Below are positions 16,438 to 25,740 of a stretch of 64,000 nucleotides of DNA, piece by piece. Source of the DNA: MED-G105 sp965263305 (GTDB lineage Bacteria; Pseudomonadota; Alphaproteobacteria; Caulobacterales; Parvularculaceae); contig OZ253666.1 in NCBI GenBank assembly GCA_965263305.1, positions 186,001-250,000 of the forward strand, written 5' to 3'. Every line of letters begins with the position of its first letter. The stretch's first letter is position 1. The translations under genes and the position numbers were made by a program. The notes under the pieces are model-generated. The model searched no databases, was not told where the DNA came from, and was given only the letters and a program-made list of their open reading frames with translations.

Positions 16438-18687
16438 ATGAATGAGGCAAACAAAACACGCGTGCGTATCGCGCAGGTTGACTGGGTCGCACCAGTACAT
16501 AATTCGTTGGATCCTCCGCCGACGGCGTCTAAGAGTAGCGTCGACGCCCCGATGTCGGATGAGTTGCGTAATAGTAAAGAGTTGAGTTTGAGTACAGAGT
16601 TGAGTCCCGGATTCAACGCTGGTGCGACCCAGGAACCCCTTTTATATTCCCCATCGGTAGACTCGCGACCGGAAGATGCGCTGTTGGCGCCCGACGCAAG
16701 TACGCCGCGCTCAACCCTCTTTGATGACATCTATTTCTCAGGCGACGGGCTGGCGGAAACGCGGCACGTTTTTCTTGATGGGAATAATCTTGAGAACCGC
16801 TTCCGAACGGCCTCGCATTTCACCATTGCGGAAACGGGTTTTGGCACAGGGTTGAACTTTCTCGCGACCTGGGAATTATGGCGGCGCATTCCTAAATCTC
16901 CGAGCGCGCGGCTGCACTTTTTCAGTACCGAGCTCTACCCGCTGAGTGTTGACGATCTAACCCGCGCCCACGAGGTCTGGCCTTCCCTAGCCGTCCGCGC
17001 CGCGCGCCTTCGTGAGGCGCTTGGGACGATGACGGAGGGTTTTCAGCAATTCGTGTTGGACGATGATGTCGCTTTGACCCTCGGCATCCAGGACGCGGGT
17101 GACGCACTTTCGAAAATCAGCAAATTATCTGGCGAAACGCCTAAACCCGTGGTCGATGCTTGGTTTTTCGATGGCTTCTCACCGGCAAAAAACCCCGATT
17201 TATGGCGGCCTGAACTCTTCCTAGCAGCGGCGCGGCTGTCAAAGCCTGGTGCCACGTTCTCAACGTTCACGGTGGCCGGAGCTGTACGGCGCGCAGCAGC
17301 AGACGCTGGCTTCACCGTCGAAAAACGACCAGGATTCGGACGAAAGCGAGAAATGTTAGGCGGCGTTCTTGATGCCGCGCCAGTTGCATCCCATTCTCCT
17401 CCTGATACGGACCACAGAACTATCGGCACCCCCGCCCAGGAAAAGCCATGGGCAAGCACGGCAAACATCAGTACGCTTAAAAACGACGCCGTCATTGCGA
17501 TCGTGGGTGGCGGCATTGCGGGCGCGAGCGTGGCCGCAGCGCTCCGCCAGCAAGGGTTCTCGCCCACAATTCTAGCGCCCAAAGGCCTCAGCGATGGCGC
17601 GTCGGGCAACCAGGGCGGCCTCATCATGCCGCGCCTTGATCTTGATCATAGCCCCGCTGCACAATTTTTCCGCGCGGCTTACCTCTTCGCGCTACGAACA
17701 ATCGATCAGTATTCTGTCGATGAAAATGATGATTTCTTTACCCGCTGCGGCGTCATTGCCCGCCCATTGGATGACGACGACGCCCGAAAGCAACAGCGCG
17801 TTCTCGACGAAACCTTGTTGCCCCCTGGCATGGTGGAACCCCATGACGATGGGCTTTTCTTCCCAGATAGCGGGGTGATCGCCCCAAAAGAATATGTTGA
17901 CCGTCTTGTTGGACGAACCCCGGTTATCAATGCCCGATTAAAGAGTCTGACTCGTGACGGCGAAGTCTATAATTTAACGCTGGAAGGCGATAACGCATCT
18001 GCGGCGCACCGAAGCCTTCAGGCGAACGCTGTTGTCTTTGCCAATGGGCGCGACGCGCTACGCTTCTTGCCTTGCCGCACCCTGCCCCTGCAAAGCATTG
18101 CTGGCCAGTTGGACTGGTTTCCCTCTGCCTCCGCTCTTCAGATGGCGGTGACGGCGGGCCCTTACATCGCCCCGGCCCCCGGCGGCGGTCTTTTGGCGGG
18201 CGCGACTTATACGCCAATTGGTCCCGATGAAGATCCCCACCCGACACAATCTGATACCCATGAAAATTGGATCGCCGCGCAATCTTTAAGTGGCGCGCCG
18301 CCGGGGGCGCCCCTTCCCTCATCGCCGGCCGCGAATGTCCCCCGAGCGGCGATCCGTTGCCAGACGCCGGATCACTTACCCGTTGTTGGCGCGCTGCCGG
18401 ACTGGGCTTGGTTCGGCGCCCATTACGATGATCTTCGCCATGGTCGCCCGCACAACTATCCCTTGGCGGTGCGCCAGCCTGGGTTGTTTATTTTATCGGG
18501 GCTTGGCTCGCGCGGGCTTGTCACCGCGCCCCTTTGCGGCGCGATTATCGCGGCCCTCATGGTGGGCGCGCCGCCGCCGGTTGACCCTGACGTCCTGCAA
18601 GAATTGGATCCGGGGCGGTTCTTCATCCGAAGCCTTAAGCGCGCGCGGCATCATCAAGAGCCCAAGAATCAGACGAAAAAACACTAA
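16438..18687 (+). CDS. mnmC: Bifunctional tRNA mnm5s2U34 synthesis protein MnmC
   Basis: The 749-residue product has two parts. Residues about 90-310 are the MnmD methyltransferase (STLFDDIYFS, GLAETRHVFLDGN, ETGFGTGLNFL SAM-binding loop, WFFDGFSPAKNPDLW). From about residue 350 it is the FAD-dependent oxidase MnmC1 (AIVGGGIAGASVAAALRQQG, then GNQGGLIMPRLD and a late GLGSRGLVTAPL). It finishes the wobble uridine modification of tRNAs for Glu, Gln, Lys and others. The first 90 residues include about 60 low-complexity Ser/Glu/Asp residues not usual for the family. Confidence 0.93.
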   Translation: MNEANKTRVRIAQVDWVAPVHNSLDPPPTASKSSVDAPMSDELRNSKELSLSTELSPGFNAGATQEPLLYSPSVDSRPEDALLAPDASTPRSTLFDDIYFSGDGLAETRHVFLDGNNLENRFRTASHFTIAETGFGTGLNFLATWELWRRIPKSPSARLHFFSTELYPLSVDDLTRAHEVWPSLAVRAARLREALGTMTEGFQQFVLDDDVALTLGIQDAGDALSKISKLSGETPKPVVDAWFFDGFSPAKNPDLWRPELFLAAARLSKPGATFSTFTVAGAVRRAAADAGFTVEKRPGFGRKREMLGGVLDAAPVASHSPPDTDHRTIGTPAQEKPWASTANISTLKNDAVIAIVGGGIAGASVAAALRQQGFSPTILAPKGLSDGASGNQGGLIMPRLDLDHSPAAQFFRAAYLFALRTIDQYSVDENDDFFTRCGVIARPLDDDDARKQQRVLDETLLPPGMVEPHDDGLFFPDSGVIAPKEYVDRLVGRTPVINARLKSLTRDGEVYNLTLEGDNASAAHRSLQANAVVFANGRDALRFLPCRTLPLQSIAGQLDWFPSASALQMAVTAGPYIAPAPGGGLLAGATYTPIGPDEDPHPTQSDTHENWIAAQSLSGAPPGAPLPSSPAANVPRAAIRCQTPDHLPVVGALPDWAWFGAHYDDLRHGRPHNYPLAVRQPGLFILSGLGSRGLVTAPLCGAIIAALMVGAPPPVDPDVLQELDPGRFFIRSLKRARHHQEPKNQTKKH

Positions 18688-18741
18688 GAAAATACTCCAT
18701 TAACGCCGCATTCATGCCAACGCCTTGATGCTATCAGCCGA

Positions 18742-18784
18742 GCGGGGTAAGCCGCCCTTAGCGATCGGCCGAGGGCTTATCCGC
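18742..18784 (+). other. Leader hairpin upstream of the cystathionine beta-synthase gene
   Basis: gcggggtaagcc (18742-18753) can pair with ggcttatccgc (18774-18784) with one bulge. It ends 21 bases before the ATG. It resembles no riboswitch class I can name; it may only be a structured 5' leader. Confidence 0.3.
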
Positions 18785-18805
18785 TAATATTTTGGGAGGA
18801 TCATC

Positions 18806-20194
18806 ATGACCGAGACACCGCATGGGCCAGTCTTCAACAATGTGCTGGAAGGCATCGGAAAAACCCCGATGGTGCGGGTGTCGAATATCGACACGGGCCC
18901 ATGTGAGCTATTCCTAAAAATGGAGGCGAATAACCCCGGCGGTTCGATCAAAGACCGCATCGGCCTTGCCATGATTGAAGCGGCTGAACGAAGCGGCGAC
19001 CTTAAACCTGGCGGGACAATCATTGAAGCCACCGCCGGCAACACAGGCCTCGCCCTTGCCCTCGTGGCGGCTCAGAAGGGTTACCCGATTATCATCGTCG
19101 TCCCCGATAAGATGGCGCAGGAAAAAATTTTCCACCTAAAGGCCCTCGGCGCAGATGTGCGTTTAACGCGTTCCGATGTCGCCAAAGGGCACCCCGATTA
19201 TTACCAAGACGTGGCCCAACGGATCGCCGACGAGACCGGCGCGTTTTACGTTAATCAGTTTGGAAACGAAGCAAATCCCATCGCCCACGAAACCATGACC
19301 GGCCCAGAAATCTGGGGTCAGATGGATGAGAAAATGGACGCGATGGTCGCCGGCGTCGGCTCCGGCGGTACGATCACGGGTCTGTCGCGCTTTTTTAATA
19401 AAACCGCGCCCCATGTAGAGATGATCCTCGCTGACCCTGTCGGCTCGATCCTGACGGAATATGTGAACACGGGCGTCAAACCTAACGATGTCGGCTCCTG
19501 GCTCGTCGAAGGTATTGGCGAAGACTTTATTCCCGATGTTTGTGATCTTTCCCTTGTCAAAAAAGCCTATGCCATTTCGGATAAAGAAAGCTTCGAGGCC
19601 GCGCGTGACCTCCTAAAGCAAGAAGGGATTCTTGGCGGGTCATCCTCGGGGACCATTATCGCAACAGCCCTTAAATATTGCCGTGAACAGACGAAAGCCA
19701 AGCGCGTTGTCGCGTTTGTATGCGATCGCGGCGATAAATACCTGTCGAAAATGTTCAATGATTATTGGATGTATGATCAGGGTTTTCTCACGCGATCGCC
19801 AAAGGGCGATCTGACCGACCTCGTCTCGCGCAAACATTCTGAACATGCGACTGTCACCGTCAAACCCGATGACACACTGATGATCGCCTATGGTCGGATG
19901 AAGCTGTATGACATCTCTCAATTGCCGGTCTTAAACGAAAAAGGCGAAATTGAGGGCCTTCTTGACGAAGAAGACATTCTCTTCGCCGTTGTGCGTAATC
20001 GCGATAAATTCCGCGACCCTGTAAAGTCCGCGATGACCTATCGCGTGGACACCCTCGATGCAGAACGGCCGATGGAGGATCTTCTGCCGGTCTTTGCGCG
20101 GGGCCACGTCGCCATCGTCACCAAAGGCGGCGAGTTCGAAGGGCTCATCACGCGTACGGACCTTCTTAATTACCTTCGTTTACAGGTTTCATAG
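18806..20194 (+). CDS. Cystathionine beta-synthase
   Basis: The 462-residue product carries the PLP lysine K49 in NNPGGSIKDR, the ATAGNTGLALALVA loop and GSGGTITGLSRFF, followed by two C-terminal CBS domains from about residue 335 (VTVKPDDTLMIAYGRM, LPVLNEKGEIEGLLDEEDI). It condenses serine and homocysteine to cystathionine in the transsulfuration route; the CBS pair usually binds adenosyl ligands that tune activity. A strong GGGAGGA precedes the ATG. The next gene starts at the first base after the stop, so the two are coupled. No cystathionine gamma-lyase is adjacent. Confidence 0.9.
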   Translation: MTETPHGPVFNNVLEGIGKTPMVRVSNIDTGPCELFLKMEANNPGGSIKDRIGLAMIEAAERSGDLKPGGTIIEATAGNTGLALALVAAQKGYPIIIVVPDKMAQEKIFHLKALGADVRLTRSDVAKGHPDYYQDVAQRIADETGAFYVNQFGNEANPIAHETMTGPEIWGQMDEKMDAMVAGVGSGGTITGLSRFFNKTAPHVEMILADPVGSILTEYVNTGVKPNDVGSWLVEGIGEDFIPDVCDLSLVKKAYAISDKESFEAARDLLKQEGILGGSSSGTIIATALKYCREQTKAKRVVAFVCDRGDKYLSKMFNDYWMYDQGFLTRSPKGDLTDLVSRKHSEHATVTVKPDDTLMIAYGRMKLYDISQLPVLNEKGEIEGLLDEEDILFAVVRNRDKFRDPVKSAMTYRVDTLDAERPMEDLLPVFARGHVAIVTKGGEFEGLITRTDLLNYLRLQVS

Positions 20195-20680
20195 ATGACA
20201 GATGTCAATCAGATCATCCCGATTTTTATCGGTCAGATCGAACGATACAATGCCATTATCACCGCGGATGGCCCGGCCAACTTCGACGATCAACGCGCTC
20301 TTCTGAACAGCCTGTCTCGGTTGATGGCGTTTGGCGAAGTTTTGCCAGGCGCTGAGGACATTGCGGCGGAAGAAAACGCCATTACGCCGTTAGCGCCCGC
20401 CTTGGATGCCGGCGCCGTTAGCGCACGGTTCAAAGACTTCGACGCTTACCCTTATGTGGCGCCTTTTGCGACGGAAGAAGGCGACCGCGCGGAACCCGAA
20501 ACAAAAAATCCGGCCTCAGACATTGTTGAAATTCATCGTCATATGAATGAGATCATGTCCTTCTTCGCGGCGCACCAACCGGCCGCCGCTCTAAAGCACG
20601 CCGCCCAGAATTATCCCGCCTGGGGCCGCCATGCGATTGATTTGAAAAGCTATCTCCACGCTTACTTTTACGATCATTAG
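20195..20680 (+). CDS. Uncharacterised protein coupled to cystathionine beta-synthase
   Basis: The 161-residue soluble, acidic protein begins MTDVNQIIPIFIGQIERYNA and has no signal peptide, membrane segment or motif I recognise. The centre is a flexible Pro/Glu-rich linker between two helical parts (a first LLNSLSRLMAFGEVLPG and a last HAIDLKSYLHAYFYDH). The ATG follows the previous stop directly, so it is almost certainly co-translated with the cystathionine beta-synthase. It may be an accessory of that enzyme, but this is context only. Confidence 0.7.
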   Translation: MTDVNQIIPIFIGQIERYNAIITADGPANFDDQRALLNSLSRLMAFGEVLPGAEDIAAEENAITPLAPALDAGAVSARFKDFDAYPYVAPFATEEGDRAEPETKNPASDIVEIHRHMNEIMSFFAAHQPAAALKHAAQNYPAWGRHAIDLKSYLHAYFYDH

Positions 20681-20733
20681 GTGATGGGGTTCAGTGCAGA
20701 GCCGATAACAGCAACAAATTCCAGGAGCACGCC

Positions 20734-21084
20734 ATGGCGGCGATCACCCTTTACGGCCTAAAAACCTGTGACACCTGCCGAAAGGCGCTGAAAGCCCTAA
20801 CCGAGGCTGGGCATGACGCGACCTTCCAAGATGTCCGCGCCGATGGCGTAACAATGGCCCAGCTCAAAGAATGGTCCACCGCTTTTGGATGGGAAAAACT
20901 TCTCAACAAAGCCTCCACCACCTGGCGCGCTTTGGACGACGCCGAAAAAGAAAATGTGACAGAAAAATCTGCCCTCGACCTGATTAAAGAGCATCCAACA
21001 TTGATGAAGCGCCCGGTGATCGAAACAAGCAGCGGCGCCTATCTTGGATGGAAAAAAGACGTTCAGGACGAAATCTTCAGCTAG
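20734..21084 (+). CDS. ArsC/Spx-family thioredoxin-fold protein (YffB-like)
   Basis: The 116-residue product begins LYGLKTCDTCRKALKAL, with a CxxC where arsenate reductases have one catalytic cysteine, and shows the family's RADGVTMAQLKEW and the HPTLMKRPVIE segment (cis-proline Arg-Pro). Members act as glutathione-dependent thiol reductases or have unknown substrates. A ggagcacgcc-type site precedes the ATG. No ars genes are nearby, so arsenate reduction is unlikely to be its role. Confidence 0.85.
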   Translation: MAAITLYGLKTCDTCRKALKALTEAGHDATFQDVRADGVTMAQLKEWSTAFGWEKLLNKASTTWRALDDAEKENVTEKSALDLIKEHPTLMKRPVIETSSGAYLGWKKDVQDEIFS

Positions 21085-21301
21085 AAAAAGCACAATTTTG
21101 CGTCTTTACGAAGATTAATAATTGCTGGCCACGATCGTTTATTTCTCGCGATTTTAATAAACGCAGTAAGAAAAGACTTAGAACTAAAGACGCCGTTTCG
21201 TCTTGAGTTGATCGGTTTCGACGTCTGATTCAATCCGGTAACTTCTCGAAATCAAGGGCGCCGAAAGCGGTCTTTAACCATTCTCCCTTAATCCTGGGGT
21301 T

Positions 21302-21946
21302 ATGAGGAATTTAATTTTTAGCGGTGTTTTGGCTATCATTTTGGGGGCGCAAGCGATGGCGGGCGACCTCGTCGTGACGGTTCGCGATCAAAAAGGGACG
21401 CCGGTGAACGGCGCCATCGTTACGCTGGAGACGGCCGCACCGGGCGATACAAATCAGCTGACGACCACGACACAGCCCCCTCCATCCGAAGTCGTTATTG
21501 ATCAAAAAGGCGAGCAGTTCGCAAGCCTAACGACATTGGTGCGCCCCGGCGATTCTGTTCGGTTCCGCAACAGCGATAAGTTACTACACCATGTTTATTC
21601 CTTCGCCTCGATAAACCCTTTCGACATACTGGTCAGGCCCGGTGAGACGACGACCGCTACCTTGTACGACAAGGCCGGTCTCGCTGCCCTCGGGTGCAAT
21701 GTCCACGATGACATGCTGACCTTTGTCTATGTCAGCGATGCGCAATTCGCTGCAAAAACCGGCGAGGACGGTTCGGCGCGGATTGTTAACGCCCCTGTTG
21801 GCGGCGCGTCTCTCTCGGTATGGCATCCATCAATCGCCGCTTCCGGTCAATCGGTCAACATGGAGATTGCCATCGCGGAGCAGGGCGGCGAAATCGATGT
21901 GCCGGTTAAAACTCGGCGCACCCGCCGGCAACGCAATCGCTATTAA
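21302..21946 (+). CDS. Exported cupredoxin-fold copper-binding protein
   Basis: The 214-residue product has a signal peptide (cleavage after AMA-G), then a cupredoxin domain: VRPGDSVRFRNSDKLLHHVYSF gives the first His ligand, and AALGCNVHDDMLTFVYV gives the Cys, His and Met ligands of a type-1-like copper site. Proteins of this kind are often labelled methylamine-utilisation protein. A basic tail ends the protein (TRRTRRQRNRY). It opens a three-gene operon with a histidine kinase (11-base gap) and an outer-membrane protein, so it may feed a redox or copper signal to the kinase. Confidence 0.75.
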   Translation: MRNLIFSGVLAIILGAQAMAGDLVVTVRDQKGTPVNGAIVTLETAAPGDTNQLTTTTQPPPSEVVIDQKGEQFASLTTLVRPGDSVRFRNSDKLLHHVYSFASINPFDILVRPGETTTATLYDKAGLAALGCNVHDDMLTFVYVSDAQFAAKTGEDGSARIVNAPVGGASLSVWHPSIAASGQSVNMEIAIAEQGGEIDVPVKTRRTRRQRNRY

Positions 21947-21957
21947 GGCGTCGTCCT

Positions 21958-23796
21958 ATGAGATTTCGTAACCGTCTCACCCTCTTTCTATTGGCGCTTA
22001 TCGGCGGGGTACAGATCGTTACAATGGCGGTGGTTTATTCCTATGCTCGCCATGCAGCCACGGAACAAGGCGTTCGAGAACTCGCCCTCGCGGGTGAAGC
22101 CCTCCAACAAAATCTCGATATCATCGCCGAACGGGTCACCACAGGCGTCGAAGTATTGGCCCTCGATTTTGGCCTACGCACCGCCATCGCGGAGCAAGAT
22201 CGCGCGACCGCGCTTTCGGTTCTGCGAAACCACGGTCGGCGCATTAAAGCGCGCCGCATGATGCTCGTTGATCTCGACGGCCGCGTCACCGCCGATACGG
22301 CGCTCCCCGATGCACCGGTGACGCCCTTCGCTTTCGACGCCCTAATCGAGGCTGCATGGTTAGACGGGGGCGCCTCCGCCCTTGTCACCGAAAAGGGCAA
22401 TACAAGCTGGATGATCGCAGCACCGATTGATGCGCCGGAGACGATCGCGTTTGTCGTCGCCTTCGCCCCGGTTGATAGTTCACTGTTAGCGGAGTTAAGC
22501 GAGGCGAGCGGCGCGCCGGTGACCATCTCGCTCGTAACCCAAGGCAGCGAGCCGAATACAAATAATGATCCAGATTGGCGCATCCTTGCCGCCGGTGGAG
22601 ATGACGCCCGAGGTGCCAATACCGGTTTGTCTTTTGATCTGGCCGCGACGCCAACGGGGCGCACCACTTATCAAGGCGCGAAATATCTTTATGCAGCCAC
22701 GCCCCTTTCTACCGCAAAAAAATCGATGCCAATCTACGCCCTTCATGAATATCGGCTTACGGATGTTCTTGCCGGCAATTGGTCGCTTTTTGGTCCCTTG
22801 CTATTGATTTTGACTGGCGGCCTTGTTGTTGCGGGCGTCGGGGCTCTGACGATTTCCAGCAGCGTTGCAGCCCCATTGGAGCGTCTCGCCGTTGCGGCGG
22901 GGGCATTGCGCGGCGGCGAATACAACGACCGTATCGGTAAAATCGGCGGCGCGCGCGAACTCGTCGAACTTGGAAGCGCTTTGGATAATGCAGCCGACGC
23001 CGTCAGAGCGCGCGAGGCGGCCCTCATCGAAACGAATGTATCACTTGAGGCCGCACGGGACGAGGCGCGCGAGGCCGACCGTGCAAAGTCGATCTTCATC
23101 TCAAATATGAGCCACGAACTTCGCACGCCGTTGAACGCGATTATCGGTTTTGCCGATGTCATTCGCGGCGAACAATTAGGACCCGTCGGCACGGGAGATT
23201 ATCTCACCTACGCCAACTATATCGCCGATGGCGGTCGGGGCCTCCTCGATCTTCACAATGCTATTCTCGATATCGCCCGCCTTGAGTCAGGTAAATTCGA
23301 TCTTCTCAAAGATGAAAACGATTTGCGCGAGGTCGTTGAAGACGCAACGGACGCGTTGTCGCAAATGGCGAAGGACAAATCCGTCGCGGTTCGCTTTTCA
23401 CGCGGCGACAAAAGGCTGCTTGTTGATAGTGATCATAGCGCACTGGTCAAAGCGCTGCGTCACATCTTGCATAACGCCATTAAATTCACGCCGGAAAACG
23501 GGTCTATCGCTATTTCGGTCAAAGATCATGGTGATGCGTTCGCCATTGTTGTACGGGATACCGGCATCGGCATGGAGGAAGGAGAGATCGCTCGCTTGCT
23601 GCGTCCGTTCCAGCGCGCCCATGTCGATTATAGCAGTGACTACCCTGGCGCCGGCCTCGGACTTTCAATCGCGCAAGGTGTCGCCGCCCTTCACGGGGGC
23701 AGACTTTCGATTACCTCTCAGCCTGAAGTTGGGACGAGCGTTTCATTGATCCTTCCGTATATTGAAAAAGCTCAAAATATTGAGAGAGCGGCGTGA
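21958..23796 (+). CDS. Hybrid-free sensor histidine kinase with periplasmic sensor domain
   Basis: The 612-residue product has a membrane segment at 8-28, a periplasmic double-domain-like sensor (about 30-270), a second membrane segment near 280-300, a HAMP linker, the HisKA phospho-acceptor H386 (FISNMSHELRTPLNAIIGF), then the ATPase boxes ILHNAIKFT, DTGIGM and GAGLGLSIA. No receiver domain is fused and none is encoded next to it. It lies between the cupredoxin gene (11 bases upstream) and the outer-membrane gene, which it overlaps by four bases. The kinase likely senses a periplasmic condition that the neighbours respond to or modulate. Confidence 0.9.
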   Translation: MRFRNRLTLFLLALIGGVQIVTMAVVYSYARHAATEQGVRELALAGEALQQNLDIIAERVTTGVEVLALDFGLRTAIAEQDRATALSVLRNHGRRIKARRMMLVDLDGRVTADTALPDAPVTPFAFDALIEAAWLDGGASALVTEKGNTSWMIAAPIDAPETIAFVVAFAPVDSSLLAELSEASGAPVTISLVTQGSEPNTNNDPDWRILAAGGDDARGANTGLSFDLAATPTGRTTYQGAKYLYAATPLSTAKKSMPIYALHEYRLTDVLAGNWSLFGPLLLILTGGLVVAGVGALTISSSVAAPLERLAVAAGALRGGEYNDRIGKIGGARELVELGSALDNAADAVRAREAALIETNVSLEAARDEAREADRAKSIFISNMSHELRTPLNAIIGFADVIRGEQLGPVGTGDYLTYANYIADGGRGLLDLHNAILDIARLESGKFDLLKDENDLREVVEDATDALSQMAKDKSVAVRFSRGDKRLLVDSDHSALVKALRHILHNAIKFTPENGSIAISVKDHGDAFAIVVRDTGIGMEEGEIARLLRPFQRAHVDYSSDYPGAGLGLSIAQGVAALHGGRLSITSQPEVGTSVSLILPYIEKAQNIERAA

Positions 23797-25043
23797 TTAG
23801 GTTTTTTCGCAGAATACTCGATCCCATAACCAAATCGGCCGCATGCTTCATGATGATCACCGCCTCGCCAACAATGGCGCAGGATTTATCCTTTCGTGGT
23901 CTCGCGGTGGGGCGCGTGGTTGCACCATCAAGTGAAACACCATCAGACGATGGTGGATTTGGGCGCCTTCGGTTCGGCGCTGAAGATTCCGACCCGAGTA
24001 TCCAGCTCAGCGATTTATACTTAGTACCCCATTTCCAAGCGACATCGACATTTAGCGTCACAGCAACGCTGAAACGCGATCCTGAACAAGACGCGCCAAT
24101 CGATATTGTCGAAGGCTTCGCCAAATGGAAACCTGTCTCGCGCAGCCCATGGCGGTTTTCAGCGCGCGCGGGCGCATTCTTTCCACCGATTTCGTTTGAA
24201 AATGAGGACACTGGGTGGACGTCCGATTTCACGGCCACAACATCAGCAATCAATTCATGGTTTGGCGAGGAATTACGCATTCTTGGCGCAGAGGGCTCCC
24301 TGGCGTATCGTCAGCAAAATCGCACAATAAAAACAACGGCGTCGCTGTTTGGCGGCAATGACCCGTTTGGCATCCTCCTTGGCGTGCGTGGCTGGGGGTT
24401 AACGGACCGGACGACCGGCATATTGGACACCATCCGCCTACCCGACACCCAGGCTCAGATTATCGGCGCGGCCCCGCCCCGTGAGCTTGAAATCATCCGG
24501 GAGATTGATGACAAGCCCGGGTTTTATATCGGGGCCGAATGGGACGAACATGATCGCTTCCGGATACGCCTACTACGGTACGACAATCGCGCTGATCCGG
24601 CGGCCAGCAGGAATGGTCAACAAGCCTGGCGCACCCAATTTTGGAGCGCCGGCGCGAGCGCCCCAATCGGCGCCTGGACGCTGATCAGCCAGGGTATCAT
24701 TGGCCACACGGATATCGTGTTGCCCCAAGGGCTCTTCAGCACGGATTATTCGTCTGCGTTCATTCTTGTCGCAAGGGATATCCATAAATTTCGCCTTAGC
24801 GGGCGCGCGGAATTTTTCAGAACCGACGAAACGGTGATTGCGCCCGGTGTTGCCGACACTCAAGGCCGCAAAGAAGATGGCGGCGCCGCCACCTTCGCGG
24901 TACGCTGGTTCGCTCATGAAAACGCCGAAATCGTCGCCGAAGCATTGCAAGTGTGGTCCGACCGACCTGAGCGGACACAACTCGGCCTCTCCGAGAGTGC
25001 GGAGGAAACCCAACTCCAACTGCTGGTTCGTGGTCGCTTCTAG
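23793..25043 (+). CDS. Putative outer-membrane beta-barrel protein
   Basis: The 416-residue product has a signal peptide (hydrophobic run ending SPTMAQ), then alternating hydrophobic/polar strands rich in aromatic residues with a C-terminal LQLLVRGRF whose final Phe is the mark of outer-membrane barrels. I cannot assign a porin family. The start overlaps the kinase stop by four bases, giving a cupredoxin, kinase and barrel operon. Confidence 0.6.
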   Translation: MIRFFRRILDPITKSAACFMMITASPTMAQDLSFRGLAVGRVVAPSSETPSDDGGFGRLRFGAEDSDPSIQLSDLYLVPHFQATSTFSVTATLKRDPEQDAPIDIVEGFAKWKPVSRSPWRFSARAGAFFPPISFENEDTGWTSDFTATTSAINSWFGEELRILGAEGSLAYRQQNRTIKTTASLFGGNDPFGILLGVRGWGLTDRTTGILDTIRLPDTQAQIIGAAPPRELEIIREIDDKPGFYIGAEWDEHDRFRIRLLRYDNRADPAASRNGQQAWRTQFWSAGASAPIGAWTLISQGIIGHTDIVLPQGLFSTDYSSAFILVARDIHKFRLSGRAEFFRTDETVIAPGVADTQGRKEDGGAATFAVRWFAHENAEIVAEALQVWSDRPERTQLGLSESAEETQLQLLVRGRF

Positions 25044-25096
25044 AGGCGCGCGCCCAATGGATAGCCACACGGGCTGCACCGCGCTAAATTTAACCG

Positions 25097-25705
25097 ATGA
25101 TCGCAAATTACTTAACCCTCGGGCGCATTGCCCTCGCCCTGCCCTTTGCCGCTCTTTTTCTGACCGATCCGCAAGCCCTGCCCTGGGCGCGCTCTGCGGC
25201 GCTAGGGGTTTTGCTTCTTGCGGCGATCACTGATTACGCCGACGGGGCCGTCGCCCGCGCCCTTGATCAGACATCAGCGCTCGGCGCGGCGCTTGATCCG
25301 ATCGCCGACAAAGTATTGGTCGCCGCCGGCTTTATCGCCCTCGCCACAGCAGGGCTTCTTTCACTCGGCGCAAGCCTTGCGGCGATACTGATCCTGTCGC
25401 GGGAATTTTTGATCTGCGGCCTTCGCGAATCGGTCTCGGCACGGGGCGGTTCGATCCCCGTCACCAAACTCGCCAAATGGAAAACCACCCTCCAATTGAT
25501 CGCTGTGATTTCGCTTGTCGCCATCGCCCCCGGCGGGGCTTTAGCGAATTTCGGCGGGCAGGCCTATGCGCCCATCGCCTATGGGTTTTTATGGACAGCC
25601 GCCGCCCTTACGGTTTGGAGCGGCGCGTCCTATGCTATCGCTGCTGCGCATTTCTTGCGCACGCGGCCACCATCCGCGCCTGCGCAAAGGCAGAAAACGC
25701 GATAA
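25097..25705 (+). CDS. pgsA: CDP-diacylglycerol--glycerol-3-phosphate 3-phosphatidyltransferase
   Basis: The 202-residue membrane protein has the CDP-alcohol phosphotransferase motif D-G-x2-A-R-x8-G-x3-D-x3-D (read as DGAVARALDQTSALGAALDP then IADK). It makes phosphatidylglycerophosphate from CDP-diacylglycerol and glycerol-3-phosphate, the committed step to phosphatidylglycerol and cardiolipin. Four to six transmembrane helices are visible. The start MIANYLTLGRIALALP is typical. The next gene, a response regulator, starts 35 bases downstream on the same strand. Confidence 0.9.
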   Translation: MIANYLTLGRIALALPFAALFLTDPQALPWARSAALGVLLLAAITDYADGAVARALDQTSALGAALDPIADKVLVAAGFIALATAGLLSLGASLAAILILSREFLICGLRESVSARGGSIPVTKLAKWKTTLQLIAVISLVAIAPGGALANFGGQAYAPIAYGFLWTAAALTVWSGASYAIAAAHFLRTRPPSAPAQRQKTR

Positions 25706-25740
25706 CCCGGTGAACGACGACAAAAGGACGCCGCCGCCCT

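Noticed and set aside
18742..18784. A SAM or SAH riboswitch before cystathionine beta-synthase
   Set aside because: Only one simple hairpin is visible; the conserved core bases of those classes are not seen.
21274..21281. ttaaccat as a CtrA box before the cupredoxin gene
   Set aside because: A single 8-base half-site too close to the start codon (about 20 bases) to be persuasive.
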